Source: an uncultured Lachnospiraceae bacterium
GTDB lineage: Bacteria; Bacillota; Clostridia; Lachnospirales; Lachnospiraceae
Direction of reading: 5' to 3'
NCBI GenBank assembly: GCA_910577175.1
Contig: CAJTLU010000001.1
Span: forward strand, 294,747 to 358,746
DNA length: 64,000 nucleotides
A program made the position numbers and the translations under genes. This document shows, one piece after another, positions 52,204-60,563 of this stretch (position 1 is its first letter; every line of letters starts with the position of its first letter). The notes beneath the pieces were generated by a model. The model worked only from the letters and a program-made list of their open reading frames with translations. It did not search any database and was not told the DNA's origin.

Positions 52204-52228
52204 AGTCGGAAGACACAGGCTTCCGACT
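52204..52228 (-). promoter_or_regulatory. Leader stem-loop of aroF, terminator-like
   Basis: On the minus strand AGTCGGAAG-CCTGTGT-CTTCCGACT is followed by AATTTTT. It begins within a few bases of the predicted transcript start and ends 8 bases before the ribosome-site region. It may be an attenuator or a 5' stabilising hairpin. Confidence 0.65.
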
Positions 52229-52230
52229 CT

Positions 52231-52259
52231 ATTGTACCGCGGTTTTGCAGTTCTGTCAA
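52231..52259 (-). promoter_or_regulatory. Sigma-A promoter of aroF-tyrA
   Basis: On the minus strand TTGACA (52259-52254), exactly 17 bases and TACAAT (52236-52231) form a near-consensus promoter that places the start near 52224. Confidence 0.85.
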
Positions 52260-52399
52260 CGCTTTTTTGCTTTAAAGCGTAACGGTTTAAAGCGGAAACT
52301 CAAACGTTTTTCCGGGCTTCCGCCTTCCGCTGCCGGTTCTGTATGGAACTGCCGCTCGAAGTACAGCGGCTTACAAGCGGAGGGCATTTTTCCTGTGAG

Positions 52400-52570
52400 G
52401 GGAATATGGCTGTTTTATTTTTGCAGGCGCAACGCTCCACCGGACTTCCTCTAAGTACCGCTAAGCCGCTCGGGGGCGTCCTCGCGCCTAAACGGTACTA
52501 AGAGGCGATTCCGCCTGCGCTAAATACGCGGTCCTTCGGACAAATGCAACAATAAGACAGCCATATTCCC
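52400..52570. repeat. Nested palindromic repeat, 171 bp, MITE-like
   Basis: The outer arms are 52400-52425 (GGGAATATGGCTGT...) and 52545-52570, which are complementary except for two bases. The inner arms CTCTAAGTACCG (52449-52460) and CGGTACTAAGAG (52493-52504) are complementary except for one base. The right half (52498-52562) recurs at 12906-12968. There is no coding content. It could be a decayed mobile palindrome or a structured RNA; it lies between the aroF and ygiQ promoters. Confidence 0.75.
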
Positions 52571-52673
52571 TTTGCAGGCAGATATTCCGCCTGCCTGTAA
52601 GTCACTGCCCTTTGTGCGACAGCGCCATTTTTAAGTGCTTCAGGGAAAGTGGAAACTCGGAAAAAGTTATAGT

Positions 52674-52701
52674 TTGCATATGGGAAAAAATGTGTTAGAA
52701 T
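52674..52701 (+). promoter_or_regulatory. Sigma-A promoter of the ygiQ operon
   Basis: TTGCAT (52674-52679), 16 bases and TAGAAT (52696-52701), 22 bases before the ATG. Confidence 0.7.
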
Positions 52702-52723
52702 AATTCAAGAGAAGGGAGACTGT

Positions 52724-54670
52724 ATGAAAGATTTTTTACCGATTTGCAGAGAAGATATGGAACGGCGCGGCTGGGAGCAGTGCGATTTTGTATATATTAC
52801 CGGAGATGCTTATGTGGACCATACCTCCTTCGGGCCTGCGATTATCAGCAGGGTATTAGAAAGCCACGGCTATAAGGTCGGAATCATTTCGCAGCCGGAC
52901 TGGAAGGACGAGCAGAGCGTGCAGGTGCTTGGGGAGCCGCGGCTCGGGTTTTTAGTGTCTGCCGGGAATATGGATACGATGGTAAACCACTATACGGTGG
53001 CAAAGAAGCGGCGCGCGCAGGATGCCTATACGCCGGGAGGCGTGATTGGGAAACGTCCTGACCGGGCAACGATTGTATACTGTAACCTGCTCCGACGTGT
53101 CTATAAAAAGAAGCCGGTGATTATCGGAGGGATTGAGGCGTCCTTACGCCGTCTGGCGCATTATGACTACTGGTCGGACAGCGTAAAGCGTTCGATTCTT
53201 TTGGATTCCGGCGCGGATTTGATTTCCTACGGGATGGGGGAGCGTTCTGTCGTAGAGATTGCGGATGCCCTGGAGGCCGGGATTGCAATAAAAGACATTA
53301 CGTTTGTGGCAGGGACGGTGTACCGGACCGATTCGCCGGAGAAGATATACGATGCGGTTTTTCTGCCGGATTACAAGACGATAAAGGAGGATAAGCGGGA
53401 GTTTGCAAAAAGCTTTTATACCCAGTACTGCAACACCGACCCGTTTTCCGGAAAGCGTCTGGCAGAGAAGTATAAGGAAAAGGAGTATGTGGTGCAGAAT
53501 CCGCCGGCTCTTCCTCTTTCGCAGGAGGAAATGGACCGGGTGTATTCCCTGCCGTATATGCGTACCTATCATCCGTCCTATGAGACGCTTGGGGGGATTC
53601 CGATTATAAATGAGCTGAAATTCAGTCTTGCCAGCAGCCGCGGGTGCTTTGGCGGATGCAGTTTCTGCGCCCTGACGTTTCATCAGGGGCGGATTATCCA
53701 GACAAGGAGCCATGAGTCCCTGATAGAAGAGGCGCGTCTGATGACATGGGAGCCGGACTTTAAGGGTTACATTAACGATGTGGGAGGTCCTACCGCGAAT
53801 TTCCGTGCGCCTTCTTGTGAAAAGCAGCTCACGAAGGGGGTCTGCCGGGATAAACAGTGTCTGTTTCCGGAACCTTGCCGGAATTTGAAAATCAGCCATG
53901 AGGATTATCTGGCGCTTTTGCGGAAATTGCGGGAGCTGCCGGGAGTAAAAAAGGTCTTTATCCGTTCCGGTATCCGGTATGACTATCTGATTTATGATAA
54001 GGACAGGACATTTCTGCGGGAGCTGTGTGAACACCATGTCAGCGGGCAGCTGAAGGTAGCGCCGGAGCATATCTGTGATACCGTATTGAAACGGATGGGA
54101 AAGCCGGGCAGGGCAGTATACGAGGAGTTCCTTAAGGAGTATAAAAAGATGAATGCGAGGCTTGGAAAGGAGCAGTATGTGGTGCCGTATCTGATGTCCT
54201 CCCATCCTGGCTCTACAATGAAGGAGGCCGTGGAGCTGGCAGAATATCTGCGGGACCTCGGCTATATGCCGGAGCAGGTACAGGATTTTTATCCGACACC
54301 GTCTACCATATCCACCTGCATGTATTATACCGGACTTGACCCAAGGACGATGGAGCCGGTGTATGTTCCGAAGTCGCCGCATGAAAAAGCCATGCAGCGG
54401 GCACTGATACAGTACCGGAATCCGAAAAATTATGACCTGGTAAAAGAAGCGCTGCATCTGGCACACCGGGAAGACCTGATCGGATTTGATAAAAAATGCC
54501 TGATACGTCCGAGAAGGAAGGAGCCTTTGCCGGAGACGGGAAAGTCCGGCAGGAAGGCAGCAATGACGGGAACACCGGCTTCTGCCGGGAAGAAGGGTTC
54601 TGCCGCCGCTTCCAAAAAGAAAACGATACGGAATGTTCATAAAAAGAATCGGACTACGGTTCCGAAGTAA
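52724..54670 (+). CDS. ygiQ: YgiQ-family radical SAM protein
   Basis: This 648-residue protein has a B12-binding-like N-terminal region (ISRVLESHGYKVGIISQPDW), a radical SAM cluster motif CFGGCSFC near 308-315, and YgiQ-specific C-terminal blocks (HVSGQLKVAPEH, SSHPGSTMKEAVELAEYL, YTGLDPRTMEPVYVPKSP). It ends in a basic tail. The family reaction is not established. AGAAGGGAG lies upstream of the ATG. It begins a four-gene run with yqeG, aroK and aroQ. Confidence 0.95.
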   Translation: MKDFLPICREDMERRGWEQCDFVYITGDAYVDHTSFGPAIISRVLESHGYKVGIISQPDWKDEQSVQVLGEPRLGFLVSAGNMDTMVNHYTVAKKRRAQDAYTPGGVIGKRPDRATIVYCNLLRRVYKKKPVIIGGIEASLRRLAHYDYWSDSVKRSILLDSGADLISYGMGERSVVEIADALEAGIAIKDITFVAGTVYRTDSPEKIYDAVFLPDYKTIKEDKREFAKSFYTQYCNTDPFSGKRLAEKYKEKEYVVQNPPALPLSQEEMDRVYSLPYMRTYHPSYETLGGIPIINELKFSLASSRGCFGGCSFCALTFHQGRIIQTRSHESLIEEARLMTWEPDFKGYINDVGGPTANFRAPSCEKQLTKGVCRDKQCLFPEPCRNLKISHEDYLALLRKLRELPGVKKVFIRSGIRYDYLIYDKDRTFLRELCEHHVSGQLKVAPEHICDTVLKRMGKPGRAVYEEFLKEYKKMNARLGKEQYVVPYLMSSHPGSTMKEAVELAEYLRDLGYMPEQVQDFYPTPSTISTCMYYTGLDPRTMEPVYVPKSPHEKAMQRALIQYRNPKNYDLVKEALHLAHREDLIGFDKKCLIRPRRKEPLPETGKSGRKAAMTGTPASAGKKGSAAASKKKTIRNVHKKNRTTVPK

Positions 54671-54680
54671 GGAGGCAGCT

Positions 54681-55196
54681 ATGTTTTCCATGTTTTATCC
54701 GGATGAGGACATCGGGTCGGCTTATGAGGCAGACTATGAGGGGCTGTATCAGAAGGGCTTCCGGGGGATTATTTTTGACATTGACAATACTTTGGTAGAG
54801 CATGGGGCAAAGGCAGACAAACGCTCTGCGGCGCTGTTAGAGCGTCTCCGGAGAATCGGTTACGCGGTCTGTTTTCTGTCAAATAATAAGGAGCCGCGTG
54901 TCAAAAGCTTTGCCGGGGCATTCGGCGCGGCGTATATCGCTAAGGCGGGTAAGCCGAAAAAGGAAGGGTATGAGGCTGCCATGAAGAGAATGGGAGTCAC
55001 AAGAGAGCAGACAATCGCTGTCGGAGATCAGATTTTTACGGATATCTGGGGTGCAAACCGTGCCGGAATCTATACCATACTGGTCAAGCAGATTGGAAAA
55101 AAAGAAGAAATCCAGATTGTATTGAAACGGTATTTCGAGCGGATTGTGCTTTGTTTTTACCGGAGAAGCCGTAAAAAGAAAGGGAGCGCAGGATGA
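54681..55196 (+). CDS. yqeG: YqeG-family HAD phosphatase
   Basis: This 171-residue HAD-superfamily (IIIA) phosphatase has motif I FDIDNTLVEH, motif II SNNKE and motif III VGDQIFTDIWGANR. YqeG enzymes are thought to dephosphorylate phosphatidylglycerol phosphate or related substrates. ATG 54681 lies after AAGGAGGCAGCT, 10 bases after ygiQ. Its end overlaps aroK by 4 bases. Confidence 0.92.
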   Translation: MFSMFYPDEDIGSAYEADYEGLYQKGFRGIIFDIDNTLVEHGAKADKRSAALLERLRRIGYAVCFLSNNKEPRVKSFAGAFGAAYIAKAGKPKKEGYEAAMKRMGVTREQTIAVGDQIFTDIWGANRAGIYTILVKQIGKKEEIQIVLKRYFERIVLCFYRRSRKKKGSAG

Positions 55197-55735
55197 AAAA
55201 GGAAGCTGTAATATTAATTGGTTTTATGGGCTGTGGAAAAAGTACGATAGGAAGAAAGCTCGCGGGCATGCTCGGCTATCCGTTTCTGGATACGGATACC
55301 TTAATTGAGGAATACTGCGGAAAGCAGATTCCGGCGATTTTTGCAGAGGACGGGGAGGCAGCGTTCCGGCAAGCGGAAACGGAGGTGCTGTGCCGACTGA
55401 AGGAGGAGGCAGGGAACTGCGTGATTGCCACCGGGGGCGGAATGCCGTTAAAAGAAGAAAATGTGCGTTATATGCGTGAAATCGGTACGGTCTTTTTTTT
55501 GGAAGCGGAAATAGAAACGATACTCGAACGCCTGAAACATGATACCCAGCGTCCGCTTGCGTCCGGAGAGGACAGGGAGCAGAGACTGAGGCGTCTGTAT
55601 GCGGAGCGTCTGCCGGTTTATAAGGCAGCAGCAGAGGTCTGTATCAATACGGAGGGCAGAGGCTTTTATGATATTCTGCAGGAACTGGAGCAGTATATAG
55701 GAAAGAATACCGGAGCACAAAGTGCAGAAAGTTAA
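55193..55735 (+). CDS. aroK: Shikimate kinase
   Basis: This 180-residue enzyme phosphorylates shikimate at the 3-hydroxyl. Walker A is GFMGCGKST; substrate residues lie in FLDTDTLIE, and IATGGGMPLKEENV carries the Gly-rich substrate loop. QRPLA supplies the LID arginine. It overlaps yqeG by ATGA and precedes aroQ by 27 bases, so it is co-transcribed with both. Confidence 0.95.
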   Translation: MKKEAVILIGFMGCGKSTIGRKLAGMLGYPFLDTDTLIEEYCGKQIPAIFAEDGEAAFRQAETEVLCRLKEEAGNCVIATGGGMPLKEENVRYMREIGTVFFLEAEIETILERLKHDTQRPLASGEDREQRLRRLYAERLPVYKAAAEVCINTEGRGFYDILQELEQYIGKNTGAQSAES

Positions 55736-55762
55736 GTATGGGAGAGAAGAAGGAGGAAAGGT

Positions 55763-56209
55763 ATGAAGCTATTGATTATTAACGGACCGAATATTAATTT
55801 TCTGGGAATCCGTGAGCCGGAGCAATATGGAACCGAAACCTATGAGACACTTTGCAAAAGGCTCCGGGAACGGGCGGCAGCGGCAGGAGACGAGCTGTGC
55901 ATTTTCCAGAGCAACAGCGAGGGAGCGCTTATCGACCGTATCCAGGAGGCGTACCGGGATAAAACCGAAGGAATTATTATTAATCCGGGCGCGTATACGC
56001 ATTACAGCTATGCCATCCGCGATGCGCTTGCGTCCGTTCCTGTTCCAAAGATTGAGGTGCATATTTCCAATGTCCATAAGCGCGAGGAGTTCCGGAATAT
56101 TTCCGTGACTGCGCCGGTGTGCGACGGTCAGATTATCGGTCTTGGAACAAAGGGTTATCTTTATGCAATGGAGGCATTAAAGGAGATGCAGGGCGGCGCT
56201 AAATCGTAA
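55763..56209 (+). CDS. aroQ: Type II 3-dehydroquinate dehydratase
   Basis: This 148-residue enzyme forms dodecamers and dehydrates 3-dehydroquinate. The opening IINGPNINFLGIREPEQYG contains catalytic Arg/Tyr positions; QSNSEGALIDRI, INPGAYTHYSYAIRDAL and EVHISNVHKREEFR are the diagnostic blocks. AGGAGGAAAGGT precedes the ATG. It is the last gene of the ygiQ run. Confidence 0.97.
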   Translation: MKLLIINGPNINFLGIREPEQYGTETYETLCKRLRERAAAAGDELCIFQSNSEGALIDRIQEAYRDKTEGIIINPGAYTHYSYAIRDALASVPVPKIEVHISNVHKREEFRNISVTAPVCDGQIIGLGTKGYLYAMEALKEMQGGAKS

Positions 56210-56246
56210 TATGACAAGGCAAATCCGAATTTTTTTAAAATTAGTA

Positions 56247-56275
56247 TTGAAAAAAGTGTCAGAGTGCGATAAACT
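56247..56275 (+). promoter_or_regulatory. Likely promoter of efp
   Basis: TTGAAA (56247-56252), 17 bases and TAAACT (56270-56275), 31 bases before the ATG. The -10 is imperfect. Confidence 0.55.
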
Positions 56276-56306
56276 AAGTAGTAGTGAATTCTAAGGAGGA
56301 TTTTTT

Positions 56307-56864
56307 ATGATTTCTGCAGGCGATTTTAGAAACGGCATTACGCTTGAGATTGAAGGCAATGTATACCAGGTAATTGAGTTTCAGCATGTAAAGCCGGGAA
56401 AAGGCGCTGCGTTCGTGAGAACAAAGTTAAAGAATATTAAGAGCAGTGGTGTTGTAGAGAAGACGTTCCGTCCGACGGAGAAGTTCCCGGCAGCACATAT
56501 TGAGAGAGCAGATATGCAGTATTTGTATTCTGACGGTGAGATGTACCACTTTATGGATGTAGATACGTTTGACCAGATTGCAATGACCGGAGATCAGGTC
56601 GGCGATTCGTTAAAGTTCGTTAAGGAAAATGAGATGGTAAAGATGCTTTCCCATAACAAGCAGGTATTTGCAATCGAGCCGCCGTTGTTTGTCGAGCTTA
56701 TGATTACCGAGACGGAGCCGGGCTTTAAGGGCGATACGGCAACCGGCGCTTCCAAGCCGGCAGTCGTTGAGACTGGCGCGACCGTATATGTACCGCTGTT
56801 TGTCGAGCAGGGTGAGACCATCCAGATTGATACCAGGACCGGCGAATATATGAAGCGTATGTAA
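56307..56864 (+). CDS. efp: Elongation factor P
   Basis: The protein relieves ribosome stalling at polyproline codons. The 185-residue factor has the KOW-like domain with the tip lysine K32 in KPGKGAAFVR, the site modified in many bacteria, and two OB domains (FVELMITETEPGFKGDTATG; VPLFVEQGETIQIDTRTGEY). No modification genes lie nearby. AAGGAGG lies 9 bases before the ATG. Confidence 0.97.
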   Translation: MISAGDFRNGITLEIEGNVYQVIEFQHVKPGKGAAFVRTKLKNIKSSGVVEKTFRPTEKFPAAHIERADMQYLYSDGEMYHFMDVDTFDQIAMTGDQVGDSLKFVKENEMVKMLSHNKQVFAIEPPLFVELMITETEPGFKGDTATGASKPAVVETGATVYVPLFVEQGETIQIDTRTGEYMKRM

Positions 56865-56876
56865 TGTAATTTTGAG

Positions 56877-56905
56877 GGACTGCGGCAAAAGCGCGGTCCT
56901 TTTTT
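56877..56905 (+). terminator. Terminator of efp
   Basis: GGACTGCG pairs with CGCGGTCC (one mismatch allowed), followed by six T. Confidence 0.88.
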
Positions 56906-56924
56906 CATTATGGAGAAAAGTGAT

Positions 56925-57410
56925 ATGATAAGAAAGGCGGAAGTACAGGACATATCCCGGATAGCAGAGATTATTGTATTTGGAAAAAGGGTTGTGTACA
57001 GGGCAATATTTCAGAATGATGTCGTATCATTTTGTGAACTGCAGGTAATCCATAGTGTGGAAGAATACCGCAGAAATCCGCTGCTGCTTGAAAATATGCT
57101 TGTTTATGACGACGGGATTCTGAAAGGGGTTATAAACCGGAAGCTTCAGGAGGATGAGATAGAAGTTTCTGAGTTTTATGTAGAGCCTTTTTTTAAAAGA
57201 AAAGGAATTGGAGGCAGACTGCTTCAGACGGTGATTGCAGAAGCTCGCGTGGCAAATAAAAGGCGAATATTTTTGTGGGTAGTGAAGGATAATTTATCTG
57301 CAAGAAAATTTTATGAAAAAAACGGGTTCAGGGAAAACGGGGAAACACGGCTTATTGAAGGAACCTCAAAGACGGATATCTGTTATGAATTGATGTTAAA
57401 TGAAGTGTAA
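56925..57410 (+). CDS. GNAT-family N-acetyltransferase
   Basis: This 161-residue acetyl-CoA-dependent enzyme has the GNAT core FYVEPFFKRKGIGGRLLQTV (motif A) and SARKFYEKNGF (motif B). The substrate is unknown. ATG 56925 is chosen because GGAG at 56912 is 9 bases upstream; ATG 56910 would start inside the efp terminator's tail. It likely has a promoter overlapping the efp terminator, or depends on read-through. Confidence 0.88.
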   Translation: MIRKAEVQDISRIAEIIVFGKRVVYRAIFQNDVVSFCELQVIHSVEEYRRNPLLLENMLVYDDGILKGVINRKLQEDEIEVSEFYVEPFFKRKGIGGRLLQTVIAEARVANKRRIFLWVVKDNLSARKFYEKNGFRENGETRLIEGTSKTDICYELMLNEV

Positions 57411-57555
57411 TTGCCAAGGGCTTGAGAGCCTGTAACGTCCCGGTTAAGAAGTTTTTTGATTTTTCGGAAAAGCCTTCCATGTATAAGCGTCTGACGGTGC
57501 GGAATACTAAAAAAGCAACTTTAAGATTGCATTGATGCGCAAAAAGGAGGTTCTT

Positions 57556-58035
57556 ATGAAAAAGAAAATAGCATGTCTGACAGCAGTATGCTGTATGATG
57601 TCATTTTTCCTGATGGCGTGTGCTTGTTCTGAAGATACGCAAAACGGCGGAGACATTTCCCCGACCGGGACGCAGGGAAGTGTTACACCGGGCGGACAGG
57701 ATATTTCTCCGACCAACATGCCGAGTCCTGGCGGAATAACCGGAGGCGATAATGTGAACGGCGGAACAGGGACAAACGGCGGAACCGGAACCAATGGCGG
57801 AACCGGTATCAATGGCGGCGACAACAATACCGATATCAATAATCCGGACACCGGGAATAACGGAAATAATGGAAACAACGGTGGTACTGGTATAATCGGC
57901 GACATCGGAAACGGTGTAAACGACGTGATGGACGGAATTGGAGATGCGGTAAATGATGTTACCGGAGGCAACAGCGGCAACACCGGAACGAATGGCGGCG
58001 CAGCCGGCGGTGCTGGTGCCGGAGCCGGACGATAA
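57556..58035 (+). CDS. Gly/Asn/Thr-rich lipoprotein
   Basis: This 159-residue exported lipoprotein has a signal with lipobox FLMAC. After the cysteine the chain is almost entirely low complexity: Gly/Asn/Thr units such as NGGTGTNGGTGTNGG, then a short amphipathic stretch (VNDVMDGIGDAVNDV) and an Ala/Gly tail. AAAAGGAGG lies 8 bases before ATG 57556. It is likely a flexible surface spacer; no enzymatic domain is present. Confidence 0.8.
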   Translation: MKKKIACLTAVCCMMSFFLMACACSEDTQNGGDISPTGTQGSVTPGGQDISPTNMPSPGGITGGDNVNGGTGTNGGTGTNGGTGINGGDNNTDINNPDTGNNGNNGNNGGTGIIGDIGNGVNDVMDGIGDAVNDVTGGNSGNTGTNGGAAGGAGAGAGR

Positions 58036-58068
58036 GCCTGCAGGCTATAGCGGACAGGCAGAAGAAAA

Positions 58069-58118
58069 AGAGGATATCCTGAAAGTCTGTTATGGCTTGA
58101 GGGATACCCTCTTTTTTC
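58069..58118 (+). terminator. Terminator after the Gly-rich lipoprotein
   Basis: AGAGGATATCC pairs with GGGATACCCTCT with mismatches, followed by TTTTTTCTT. Confidence 0.75.
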
Positions 58119-58171
58119 TTATTTTCTTATTGATAAAAAATACCATATTGTGTCAGTGCCTGCAAGGTAGT

Positions 58172-58228
58172 TTAAGACAAGAATTGTTAAGACAAGAAGA
58201 GATTGTTTTGCTATACTACATAGTGTAG
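58172..58228 (+). promoter_or_regulatory. Promoter and candidate operators of the AraC/GyrI gene
   Basis: TTAAGACAAGAA occurs twice (58172-58183 and 58187-58198), a 15-base period. The second copy contains the -35-like AAGACA (58189-58194), 17 bases before TATACT (58212-58217). CTACA-TAG-TGTAG (58216-58228) is a perfect dyad at the start site. Direct repeats upstream and a dyad at the start are typical binding sites for an autoregulating AraC-type protein. Confidence 0.6.
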
Positions 58229-58260
58229 CAGCTACAAAACAAGCGAAAGGAGGCGAAAGC

Positions 58261-59121
58261 TTGAACGGCTTTTCCCAAATAAGCGGAGCTTTAAAATACA
58301 TCGACGAGCATTTGGATGAATCAGTAACCCTTGACGTGCTGTCAGAGAAATTTTTTCTTTCTCCTTTTTATTTTCATAAACTGTTTTCCGTAATCGTCGG
58401 AAAATCATTAGCGGCTTATATACGGGACAGGCGGGTTCTTTATGCATGCAAACAGCTTTGTAATACCGAAAAGACCATTTTGGATATTGCTTTAGACTGT
58501 GGCTTTCATTCGGCGCCGTCTTTTTCAAGGACGTTTAAGGAGGTGCAAGGGATATCTCCGCGCGAATACAGAGCTTACGGGTATCAGCCGGTTTTCATAA
58601 CCGCAGATGAATTAATTATGAAATTTACCAACCGATTGAAAGGAGGAATTTTTTTGAATCCCAATATTATAAAACGTGGCACAATGCTCATTGCCGGAGC
58701 GCATGGTGATGGAAACAAAACAGGAGAGGTGTGGAATGCATTTGAAAGGTTATGTAAGGAAAAGCCGCTTAAGAACGCTTTGTCTGAGAACGGATATGAA
58801 ATAAGAGTATGTGAAGGCGATAAATGTACGGTGTATGTGGGCTATTCTGTCCCGGATAAAGACCATATAGACCCTGCTTATTCTGTATTTGAATTGCCTG
58901 CATCAAAATATGCTTCTTTTGATGTATATGTGTCCAATGGATATGAGAGCGAAAACAATGCGATGGATGAGTGGCTGAAAACGAATGACGAAGGTTATTC
59001 TGAACGGCTTCTGAATGGAAATGCACAGTATTGCGTCGAGTATTATGATGAACGCTTTCATGGAGATGAAGCAAACTCCATAGTTGAAATTTGGATTCCG
59101 ATTGAAAAAAACGAATCATAG
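58261..59121 (+). CDS. AraC-family regulator with GyrI-like effector domain
   Basis: This 286-residue protein has an N-terminal double HTH of the AraC type (LDVLSEKFFLSPFYFHKLF; ILDIALDCGFHSAPSFSRTF; ISPREYRAYGY, residues 1-105) and a C-terminal GyrI-like ligand-binding domain (130-286, GTMLIAGAHGDGNKTGEVW). This is the SoxS/Rob-like or BmrR-effector arrangement found in multidrug-responsive regulators. The start is TTG 58261 after AAAGGAGG; no ATG suits. It diverges from nothing and probably regulates itself or an unlinked efflux gene. Confidence 0.9.
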   Translation: MNGFSQISGALKYIDEHLDESVTLDVLSEKFFLSPFYFHKLFSVIVGKSLAAYIRDRRVLYACKQLCNTEKTILDIALDCGFHSAPSFSRTFKEVQGISPREYRAYGYQPVFITADELIMKFTNRLKGGIFLNPNIIKRGTMLIAGAHGDGNKTGEVWNAFERLCKEKPLKNALSENGYEIRVCEGDKCTVYVGYSVPDKDHIDPAYSVFELPASKYASFDVYVSNGYESENNAMDEWLKTNDEGYSERLLNGNAQYCVEYYDERFHGDEANSIVEIWIPIEKNES

Positions 59122-59130
59122 TTCATTCTC

Positions 59131-59170
59131 AAGGGGGCTGTCGCGTTCCATGCGACAGTCCCTTTTCTTT
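59131..59170. terminator. Bidirectional terminator, AraC gene / HAD-GNAT gene
   Basis: AAGGGGGCTGTCGC pairs with GCGACAGTCCCCTT (one mismatch), followed by TTCTTT between convergent genes. Confidence 0.85.
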
Positions 59171-59173
59171 GTA

Positions 59174-60343
59174 TTACAAAAAAATCCGGTAAATAAGAGC
59201 ATCTGTGTATTCTGTTTCGATATGGTGCGGATAGCCGCAGGCAGAGAGTACCCGGAGCGAAGCGACATTTGTTTTCTTGATTTTTGCGGTTACAGAAGGC
59301 GTACCCAGGGCTTTTGCGTAGGAAAGCAGCGCCGGAACACATTCTTTGGCATATCCGTTTTTCTGATAAGGTGTATCGATAAGGTAGCCGAGGGAGTATC
59401 CGGTGTTTTCCTCTTCTGAAGGAGAGAAACCGGCGCGTCCGACCAGCCGGCCGGTGCTTTTTTCGTAAATTCCCCAAAGCGCAAGGTCAAAAAAAGGATA
59501 GACAAAGGAAAGATAGGCGTCATGCTTTTCTTTTTCCGTCCCATAGTCAGAGAGCGGTTCGTTCAGACCCTCAGTGTGTTCTGGTTTTTTGCACATAGCA
59601 AACACGGCAGGGAAGTCCTCTTTGGTAAACTCACGTACCAGGAGCCGCTCTGTCGTTAAGATTTCTGCCGGTTCGCCGAGCGCATGGGCATGGGTACGGC
59701 GCAGATAAGCGGCGTCGGCGGATGCGAAGCTTTCTAACAGCGCGTAGGCGCGGGATAAGTCCTGGGCGCCGGAATTCGGGTTTACAAAGCCGATGCACGG
59801 AATCCCGGCGGCTTTTGCCGCCATTGTGCCGACAGTGGAATCTTCAATGACAAGACATTCCCTTGCAGAAAGTCCAAGCTCCTTTGCAGCGAGCAGAAAA
59901 ATGTCCGGGGCGGGTTTCGGATTTGGAAGATTTGCTCCGGAAACAAGTGCCGTAAACATACCGGCAATGCCAAACTCTTCTGCGACCTGCCGGATAACCG
60001 GAAGTGAGGAAGAGGAGGCAATGGCTAAGGAAAGACCGGATTCCTTCAGGTGTTTGATAAAGGAAACGACATGCGGTACCTGCGGATGTCCGTTTTTGGC
60101 AAAAAGCTCCGTCAAAAGTACGTTGCTTTCCTGCAAAAGCTCTTCCGGGGTACGGCTGATTTCAGGATATCTGTGAAGAGCATCTTCAAAAAGCTTAATG
60201 GCAGGTCTGCCAATAAAATCGTAGCAGTATGATAAATCTGTAGAAATTCCCAAACGCTCTAAAACCTTTTGTGCCGCTGCTGCATGAACCGGTTCGGTAT
60301 CGGTGATAACGCCGTCCATATCAAAAATGACTCCTTTGAGCAT
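59174..60343 (-). CDS. HAD phosphatase/mutase fused to GNAT acetyltransferase
   Basis: This is a 389-residue two-domain protein. Residues 1-215 are a beta-phosphoglucomutase-like HAD enzyme (D8 and D10 in FDMDGVITDTEP, SSSSL, NPKPAPDIFLLAAKELG, EDSTVG). Residues 228-389 are a ribosomal-protein-type GNAT domain (TERLLVREFTKEDFPAVFAM, LGYLIDTPYQKNGYAKECVP, NVASLRVLSACGY). Both domains look complete. The start ATG has AAGGGAGAAC upstream. The link suggests acetylation and dephosphorylation of related small molecules, but no substrate is evident. Confidence 0.92.
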   Translation of the reverse strand: MLKGVIFDMDGVITDTEPVHAAAAQKVLERLGISTDLSYCYDFIGRPAIKLFEDALHRYPEISRTPEELLQESNVLLTELFAKNGHPQVPHVVSFIKHLKESGLSLAIASSSSLPVIRQVAEEFGIAGMFTALVSGANLPNPKPAPDIFLLAAKELGLSARECLVIEDSTVGTMAAKAAGIPCIGFVNPNSGAQDLSRAYALLESFASADAAYLRRTHAHALGEPAEILTTERLLVREFTKEDFPAVFAMCKKPEHTEGLNEPLSDYGTEKEKHDAYLSFVYPFFDLALWGIYEKSTGRLVGRAGFSPSEEENTGYSLGYLIDTPYQKNGYAKECVPALLSYAKALGTPSVTAKIKKTNVASLRVLSACGYPHHIETEYTDALIYRIFL

Positions 60344-60563
60344 AGCTGTTCTCCCTTTGCTTGTTTTTCCCAGTTTAGCATATGGAGACAGTTTCGTAAA
60401 GAGGAGGTAAGCTGGCAGGACAAGGAAAACGGAAAAAAGTAAAAAAAATCACAAAAAGCACTTGATTATCTTGGCATTTTGTGTTTTCCTATTAGTATGG
60501 ATTTGGCTTGAGAAAAAAAGCATTTTCCTGTTTGATTTCACTGAAAGGCTGGTAAGAGGTATT

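Noticed and set aside
52178..52300. T-box or tyrosine-responsive riboswitch before aroF
   Set aside because: ACCGCGG resembles the T-box core, but it lies between the -35 and -10 of the promoter and no specifier stem precedes it.
53144..54691. 515-codon open frame antisense to ygiQ
   Set aside because: Codon content is a shadow of ygiQ; no ribosome site or family, while the plus strand has a complete radical SAM protein.
60344..60563. Lysine riboswitch before lysC
   Set aside because: The region is too short and lacks the lysine-aptamer helices.
60462..60563. Hydrophobic N-terminal extension of aspartate kinase
   Set aside because: The family starts at MKKVVKFGGSS; the upstream part is probably promoter DNA that happens to be open.
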